From an uncultured Bacillota bacterium (lineage in GTDB: Bacteria > Bacillota > Dehalobacteriia > UBA4068 > UBA4997), in assembly GCA_948907985.1 (NCBI GenBank), contig CAQWMM010000025.1, forward strand, positions 1 through 33,030: a stretch of DNA of 33,030 nucleotides. Direction: 5' to 3'. The notes beneath the pieces were generated by a model that searched no databases, had not been told where the DNA came from, and saw only the letters and a list, made by a program, of their open reading frames with translations. Of this stretch, positions 28,748 to 33,030 are shown in pieces (positions within the stretch are counted from its first letter, which is position 1; each line of letters begins with the position of its first letter). The position numbers and the translations under genes were made by a program.

Positions 28748-29344
28748 ATGCTGCAACTGATTAATTTACAAAACGCCCGGCCACAATATAAACGACAGCT
28801 TAAACGGCTTTATAAGCAGGCCTTTCCCTGGTATGAACGCAAGCCCTGGGCGCTGCTGGAGCGGGTTTCCGCCGCAGGGAACGCCGAACTTTTAGCCGTC
28901 AGCCGGGGCCGGGGACAAAAAGCCGTCAACTTCTGCGGTCTGGCGATCTGCCTGTTTTGGCAGGACATTGTGCTGCTGGATTATCTGGCGGTGGAACCAA
29001 AAATGCGCAGTCTGGGGTTGGGCGGCCAGATTATGCCGCTGCTTTTGCAGCGCTATCCCGATAAACGCCTGCTGCTGGAAAGTGAACGCCCCGGCGCGCC
29101 GTACACCAATCTGGCAGACTGCCAGCGCCGCCTGCGTTTTTATCAAAAATGCGGCCTGCAAAATACTGGCGTAGCGGTGCGTCTTTACATCAGCGATTAT
29201 CTGCTGCTCTGGTCGCCCGGGGCCGAGGCCAGCCGCCAGCCGCCGGTTTTTGCCGACTATCAGGCAATCTATAACGGCCTGTTTGGCCCAATGACCGTTA
29301 ACCGGCTGCATATTGAAGAAATTTTTAATAAAAACGAGGGATAA
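28748..29344 (+). CDS. GNAT family acetyltransferase
   Basis: ATG 28748 has GACGAGG before it. The 198-aa protein has a GNAT core: the strand VLLDYLAVEPKMRS followed by the acetyl-CoA loop LGLGGQIMPLLL (about residues 77-102), LLLESERPG, and RRLRFYQKCGLQ, a common end of the fold. The substrate is unknown. The extension after residue 150 has no recognised domain. The next gene begins 2 bases after its stop, so the two are probably co-translated. Confidence 0.85.
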   Translation: MLQLINLQNARPQYKRQLKRLYKQAFPWYERKPWALLERVSAAGNAELLAVSRGRGQKAVNFCGLAICLFWQDIVLLDYLAVEPKMRSLGLGGQIMPLLLQRYPDKRLLLESERPGAPYTNLADCQRRLRFYQKCGLQNTGVAVRLYISDYLLLWSPGAEASRQPPVFADYQAIYNGLFGPMTVNRLHIEEIFNKNEG

Positions 29345-29346
29345 TT

Positions 29347-30288
29347 TTGCCGAATATTGATTTTCAACCAATAACACTGGCGGACAAGCCGGCTATCAAC
29401 GCTTTGCTGGCCCAGATCCGCCCAACCATCGTGGAACATTCTTTCAACACGCTTTTCCCCTGGCAGCAGCCCCATGCCTATCATTGGGCGCAGTTTGAAA
29501 ACTGGCTGCTGCTGCGCACCACCTATCAGGGACGGACGGCTTTCTTCCCGCCGCTGGGGCCGGCCAAAGGCTATCAGCGGCCGCTGGCCGCCCTGGCCGC
29601 CTATGCCGGAGAGAGCAGCCTGCCGCTGGTCTTCCGCGAGGTTACCCAGCCCTGGTATAATTTGATTATGCGGCATATGGCCGGCCAGCTGCAAAGCCAC
29701 AGCGACCGCAACGCCGCCAACTATATTTACCGCATTGCCGACCTCGTCAATTTAAACGGCAAAAAATATCACGCGCAAAAAAATATGCTCAATCATTTTA
29801 AACGCAGTTACCCGGAATATCAATTTAAGCCGCTGACGCCCGCCCTGCTGCCCGACTGCCGCACCGCGCTGGACTTCTGGTGCGCCAGCCGTCAGAACAA
29901 CAGCACCAGCTTTCCTACGCTGCTTCAGGAAAGCCATGCCATTCAGCAAATATTCGACCACTGGCAGGAGCTGGATATTTACGGGGCCTGTATCTTTTTG
30001 CATGGCCATATTCAGGCCTTTGCCATCGCCGAGATTTTGAACAATAACACGGTAGCGGTGCTGATTGAAAAGGCCAACAGTAATATTAAAGGGCTGTATT
30101 CGGCAATTAACCAAATGTTTCTGGCGGAGTACTGGCAGGATTTTGAATTTGTTAACCGGGCGGAGGATTTGGGGCTGGCTAATCTGCGCCGCACCAAAAT
30201 GGCCTATCTGCCCGTTCATCTGGAAATGAAGTATGTACTTTGGCCCAGCGGCTGGCAGAAAAACCGGGAGGTGGCCAATCATGCCTGA
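29347..30288 (+). CDS. DUF2156 / phosphatidylglycerol-lysyltransferase-like protein
   Basis: The start is TTG 29347 with GAGGGA before it. The 313-aa protein resembles the C-terminal part of MprF (DUF2156), a tandem GNAT fold: FREVTQPWYNLI, a central RNAANYIYRIADLVNLNGKKYHAQKNMLNHFKR-like stretch ending in a basic helix, and a final VNRAEDLGLANLRRTKMAYLP. No membrane flippase domain is attached, so this is a soluble stand-alone form. MprF-type enzymes use aminoacyl-tRNA to modify lipids; stand-alone relatives are uncharacterised and may use other acyl donors. Confidence 0.85.
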   Translation: MPNIDFQPITLADKPAINALLAQIRPTIVEHSFNTLFPWQQPHAYHWAQFENWLLLRTTYQGRTAFFPPLGPAKGYQRPLAALAAYAGESSLPLVFREVTQPWYNLIMRHMAGQLQSHSDRNAANYIYRIADLVNLNGKKYHAQKNMLNHFKRSYPEYQFKPLTPALLPDCRTALDFWCASRQNNSTSFPTLLQESHAIQQIFDHWQELDIYGACIFLHGHIQAFAIAEILNNNTVAVLIEKANSNIKGLYSAINQMFLAEYWQDFEFVNRAEDLGLANLRRTKMAYLPVHLEMKYVLWPSGWQKNREVANHA

Positions 30289-31237
30289 AAACAACCTCGC
30301 AATCCGCCACCCCCGGCCCGCCGACCTGCCAGCTTTGCAGGAACTTTGGGCGGCCAGCTTTCCGGAGGATCGCGGCGGTCCTTTCATCCCGTGGTATTTT
30401 CAAAACCGCTTTCAGCCGAAAAACTGCTGGCTGGTGGAGGCCGCCGGCCAACTGGCGGCAATGTGTTTCGCTCCTCCGGTTACTATTCAACCGGCGGCGG
30501 GCGCGCCGTTTGCCATACCCTATATTCAAGGCGTGGCCACCGCCAAAGACTGGCAGCGCCAGGGGTTCTGCCGCCGCCTTCTGGCCGCCGCCGAGCAGGA
30601 ATTAGCCAACCGGGGCTATCCTTTCTGTGTGCTAAAGCCCTTTGATCCCGCTTTTTATCAGCCGTTGGGCTATCGTTTTTTCTGCTATATCCGGCGCTAT
30701 AACCTAAGTTTTGCCGATCACTTTCTGGCCCCTATAACAACCGCCGGGCAAGATTTTCAGCTGCTGCATTATTTGCAGCCCGCGCTGGCGGCGGCCAAAG
30801 CGGCCGAAATTTATCAGGCCTGGTGTCAACGCGGCCCGGCGCGGCCTTTTGCGTTGCGTCGCCCGGCCGATTTTCAACTTTTGCTGACTGACCACCGGCA
30901 GGACGGCGGCCAAGTGCTGCTGGCCCAAAGCAGGCAGAATGAGCCGCTGGCCTATGCGCTCTATACCGCCACTAAAGCGGGGCTTTTCCTGCGCGAACTG
31001 GCCTTTAAGCAAACCCGGGCGGCGCGCTGGCTGCTCCACGCCCTGGCCGCCGACTATCGCGAGGATACCCCAGAGGCCGTATTGATTATGCCGGACAACC
31101 CGGCCTGCTGCTCGCCCCTGCCGCAAACCCTTGCCGGCTGGCAGGTTTTGCCCTTTGCCATGCTAAAACCCTTGACGAAACCGGCCCAGGAGTGCTACAA
31201 TATAATAAACAATGCTTATTTTTATGAATATTTTTGA
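30281..31237 (+). CDS. GNAT acetyltransferase, Eis-like
   Basis: ATG 30281 is preceded by GGGAGG; a frame open from 30233 lies in the previous gene. It overlaps the DUF2156 gene by 8 bases. The 318-aa product has the Eis-type GNAT motif: IPYIQGVATAKDWQRQGFCRRLL (within residues 80-110), then YPFCVLKPFDPAFYQPLGYRFF. Eis proteins are about 400 aa with a sterol-carrier-like C-terminal domain; this one is shorter and ends in an unusual Tyr/Phe/Asn-rich tail. The promoter of the next gene lies inside its last 70 bases, which may explain that tail. Confidence 0.8.
   Translation: MPENNLAIRHPRPADLPALQELWAASFPEDRGGPFIPWYFQNRFQPKNCWLVEAAGQLAAMCFAPPVTIQPAAGAPFAIPYIQGVATAKDWQRQGFCRRLLAAAEQELANRGYPFCVLKPFDPAFYQPLGYRFFCYIRRYNLSFADHFLAPITTAGQDFQLLHYLQPALAAAKAAEIYQAWCQRGPARPFALRRPADFQLLLTDHRQDGGQVLLAQSRQNEPLAYALYTATKAGLFLRELAFKQTRAARWLLHALAADYREDTPEAVLIMPDNPACCSPLPQTLAGWQVLPFAMLKPLTKPAQECYNIINNAYFYEYF
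31172..31201 (+). promoter_or_regulatory. Promoter within the end of the Eis-like gene
   Basis: TTGACG (31172-31177), 18 bases, TACAAT (31196-31201). It lies inside coding sequence and would give the membrane-protein/XRE/dapF genes independent expression. Confidence 0.6.
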
Positions 31238-31292
31238 TTGAGAGATTTTGCCAGTGTCAACGTTTTCATACAGCCATATAGGAGATAAAAGC

Positions 31293-31985
31293 ATGCCCCA
31301 GAAAAAACGCGCCTTTGCCCTGCGAATCCGGCGCGCCAAGACCATCCCCAGCCGGCCGCCCCGACGCCTGCGGCAGGAAATTGTTCTGTTGTTCTGTATC
31401 CTGCTGATTTTCATATTCGGGGCAATTCTGGTGGGGCCAACCATTTTAACCAACCAGCAAAAAGAAATTGAAAATCTTTATATCTACCAGAGAATGGTTA
31501 ACACCAGCAATATCAGCGAACTTTTAGATCAAAAGGGCATCAATCTGGGAGAATCCGCCAAAATCAAGGCGCTGCTTAAAGATTCTCTGCCCGCCGGCCT
31601 GTTTTTAAGCAGTTTTGATATCACGCTTAACAAACTGACCATAACCTATGATCTCACCGAACAATCAGGACGCACCCAGCAAAGCTATGATGAGTTTTGG
31701 ACGGCGGACAACACCGAGCAGATTATTATGTATAACACCGCCGCGCTTTTTGTTTTGGTACGCAATCTGGAAATTGTAGAGATTAACGTGGCGGGCTACA
31801 CTTATCCCACCTGTATTTTCACCGCCGAACAGGCCGCCGAAATATTCAACCTGGAAACTCTCTCCCAAATCAACACCGCAGTGGATTGGCAGCAGGAACT
31901 AATTATTAACGGCGTTTATGATGAAGATACCCGCGCTGCCTTTTTTGAGGTTTACCCCCTGACAAGGCCAGCCGGCCCCATTTAA
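31293..31985 (+). CDS. Membrane-anchored protein, DUF4825-like
   Basis: ATG 31293 follows AGGAG with proper spacing; an upstream ATG at 31248 lacks one. The 230-aa protein has a basic cytoplasmic N-terminus (RIRRAKTIPSRPPRRLRQE), one membrane helix (IVLLFCILLIFIFGAILVG, about 31-49) and an outside domain of about 180 residues. The outer part, with GINLGESAKIKALLKDSLPAGLF-like spacing and then MYNTAALFVLVRNLEIVEINV, resembles DUF4825 domains of Bacillus membrane and regulatory proteins. The role is unknown; the next gene, a regulator 20 bases away, may be its partner. Confidence 0.7.
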   Translation: MPQKKRAFALRIRRAKTIPSRPPRRLRQEIVLLFCILLIFIFGAILVGPTILTNQQKEIENLYIYQRMVNTSNISELLDQKGINLGESAKIKALLKDSLPAGLFLSSFDITLNKLTITYDLTEQSGRTQQSYDEFWTADNTEQIIMYNTAALFVLVRNLEIVEINVAGYTYPTCIFTAEQAAEIFNLETLSQINTAVDWQQELIINGVYDEDTRAAFFEVYPLTRPAGPI

Positions 31986-32005
31986 TAAAAGGAGGTCATA
32001 GTACT

Positions 32006-32428
32006 ATGAAAGAAACAAGAAAGGACGCCAGCCGCAAAACTGCCGCCAACAAACCCGGCAGCCGGCAGCCCGATTTTATTATCACCAAAGATACCAAAGC
32101 TAAAGACGCCAACATGGGCTTTCTCTTTGACGACTTGCTGGCCAGCGAACCGGACGTTGATTTTGACGTCAATTTCCGTCGGGCCATCAGCCGGGAGCTG
32201 CTGCGCCATTGCAGCCGCCAGGGGCTGACGTCCGGTCATCTGGCGCAAAGGGCCGATATGCCGCTCAGCACCCTTAACAACGTACTGCACGGCGGCAACG
32301 CCAACACCGGTATTCTAACCCTGCTCACGATCTGCAAAGGGCTTGGGGTAGATCTGGACGAGGTGATCTCCGTCGCCTATCAGCAGGCCAAGTCTGTTCA
32401 GAACCCGGCGAACAACCCTGCCGATTAA
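32006..32428 (+). CDS. XRE-family helix-turn-helix regulator
   Basis: ATG 32006 follows AAAGGAGG. The 140-aa protein has a long, charged N-terminal arm (about 1-55) and then a Cro/C1-type HTH: LLRHCSRQGLTSGHLAQRADMPLSTLNNVLHG (roughly residues 65-96), followed by LLTICKGLGVDLDEVI. The arm has no known fold. It lies between a membrane protein and dapF, so it could control the membrane gene, dapF, or both. Confidence 0.88.
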   Translation: MKETRKDASRKTAANKPGSRQPDFIITKDTKAKDANMGFLFDDLLASEPDVDFDVNFRRAISRELLRHCSRQGLTSGHLAQRADMPLSTLNNVLHGGNANTGILTLLTICKGLGVDLDEVISVAYQQAKSVQNPANNPAD

Positions 32429-32445
32429 GACTCGCACATAAAGAT

Positions 32446-32490
32446 TCATCTTAACGCATATATCAATACAGGAGGCAATAATTAAGATGA
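32446..32490 (+). promoter_or_regulatory. Leader hairpin covering the dapF start codon
   Basis: TCATCTTAA (32446-32454) is a perfect inverted repeat of TTAAGATGA (32482-32490), which contains the ATG start of dapF (32487). The 27-base loop holds the AGGAGG ribosome binding site. If it folds in mRNA, the start codon is paired. Confidence 0.5.
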
Positions 32491-33030
32491 CAAATACTTC
32501 ATTTAATAATATAAAACTGCAATTCAGCAAAATGCAGGGTTGCGGCAACGATTTTATCCTGCTCAACGCCTTTACCCAAAAGCTGCCCACCGATGCGGCA
32601 ATTATGGGCCGCCTGGCCGAACAACTGTGCGACCGGCGTTTTGGTATCGGCGCAGATGGTATTTTAGCGCTCTACCCCAGCCGTCAGGCCGATTTTCAGA
32701 TGCGGCTTTTTCAGCCGGACGGCTCCGAGGCGGAAATGTGCGGCAACGGCATACGCTGTGCCGCGCTTTTTGCCTACAATCAAGGTATCATCAGCCGAAA
32801 GGAATGTACGGTGGAAACTCTGGCCGGCCTGATTCGGCCCAGTATCAGTCAGGATGGCTGTCAGGTGCAGGTGAATATGGGCCAGCCGCGGCGGGCCCCG
32901 GCCGAGATTCCTTGTCTGTGCCAACCCGCGCCAGGCTGCCCGGCCATAATTGACCAGCCGGTGGAAATTATCGTCAGCAGCATGAGCCGGGAATTTAAAT
33001 TCTGCGCCGTTTCCATGGGCAATCCCCACG
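32487..33030 (+). CDS. dapF: Diaminopimelate epimerase, N-terminal part (runs off the window)
   Basis: The start is ATG 32487 after AGGAGG; the frame stays open to the window end, giving 181 codons of about 280. DapF converts LL- to meso-diaminopimelate for lysine and peptidoglycan. Visible motifs are KMQGCGNDFILLNA near the N-terminus, RRFGIGADGIL, RLFQPDGSEAEMCGNGIRCAALFA with the first catalytic Cys (in CGNG), and VSMGNPH at the edge. The second catalytic Cys lies beyond the window. The N-terminus is extended by about 12 residues relative to most DapF proteins. Confidence 0.96.
   Translation, partial: MTNTSFNNIKLQFSKMQGCGNDFILLNAFTQKLPTDAAIMGRLAEQLCDRRFGIGADGILALYPSRQADFQMRLFQPDGSEAEMCGNGIRCAALFAYNQGIISRKECTVETLAGLIRPSISQDGCQVQVNMGQPRRAPAEIPCLCQPAPGCPAIIDQPVEIIVSSMSREFKFCAVSMGNPH

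Noticed and set aside
1..33030. tRNA, rRNA, CRISPR, transposase or prophage genes
   Set aside because: Looked for CCA-ended cloverleafs, regularly spaced repeats, DDE or integrase motifs; none found.

Overview
The window looks like chromosomal DNA from a low-copy, Gram-positive-type Firmicute (Bacillota), probably class Clostridia. Supporting signs are a secreted protein with three C-terminal SLH domains, a copper-amine-oxidase-type stalk domain, a U32 tRNA hydroxylase next to mltG, and ECF-type biotin uptake (bioY) beside birA and coaX. Perfect sigma-A promoters with 17-base spacers and strong AGGAGG ribosome binding sites point the same way. Coding regions are GC-rich and full of GCC/GGC codons. 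Intergenic regions are AT-rich. I cannot name the genus. No rRNA, tRNA, CRISPR array, transposase or phage gene was seen.

Layout. 1-885: AT-rich stretch with a small-peptide gene, a convergent small RNA and the long leader of an SLH protein. 885-5624: two secreted proteins (SLH/Big_2 surface protein; phosphodiester glycosidase with stalk domain), separated by an intergenic repeat and a second small-peptide/small-RNA module. 5661-6050: a promoter-to-terminator unit with no ORF. 6089-12256: hotdog thioesterase, secA, prfB and a split transketolase, all on +. 12342-12947: a ribbon-helix-helix (RHH) gene with a convergent small RNA, and a 48-aa ORF. 13020-18585 (minus): HAD phosphatase, low-molecular-weight phosphatase, ATPase, dusB, coaX, bioY, birA. 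18755-19972: two convergent, very cysteine-rich genes. 20031-22645 (minus): DUF4911, U32 (trhP-like), mltG. 22839-25054: class II aldolase and a GT4 glycosyltransferase. 25060-25354: a third small-peptide/antisense-RNA module. 25385-27298 (minus): ABC-F ATPase. 27448-33030: diaminopropionate ammonia-lyase, three acyltransferase-fold proteins, a membrane protein, an XRE regulator and the start of dapF.

The most unusual points are these. (1) prfB carries an in-frame UGA at codon 27 where the downstream part of RF2 continues in the same frame, so the classical +1 frameshift cannot explain it. (2) Several short genes are each faced by a convergent promoter making an RNA of about 70-90 nt that ends in a shared hairpin. 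At 25.1-25.3 kb that RNA carries a near-copy complementary to the start of the peptide mRNA, the layout of a par/Fst-type type I toxin-antitoxin. At 0.2-0.4 and 3.9-4.2 kb the two opposing RNAs instead carry the same leader sequence. (3) A ferritin-like protein has a tail with 33 cysteines in 134 residues. All functional calls come from motif recognition by eye; no database search was run.
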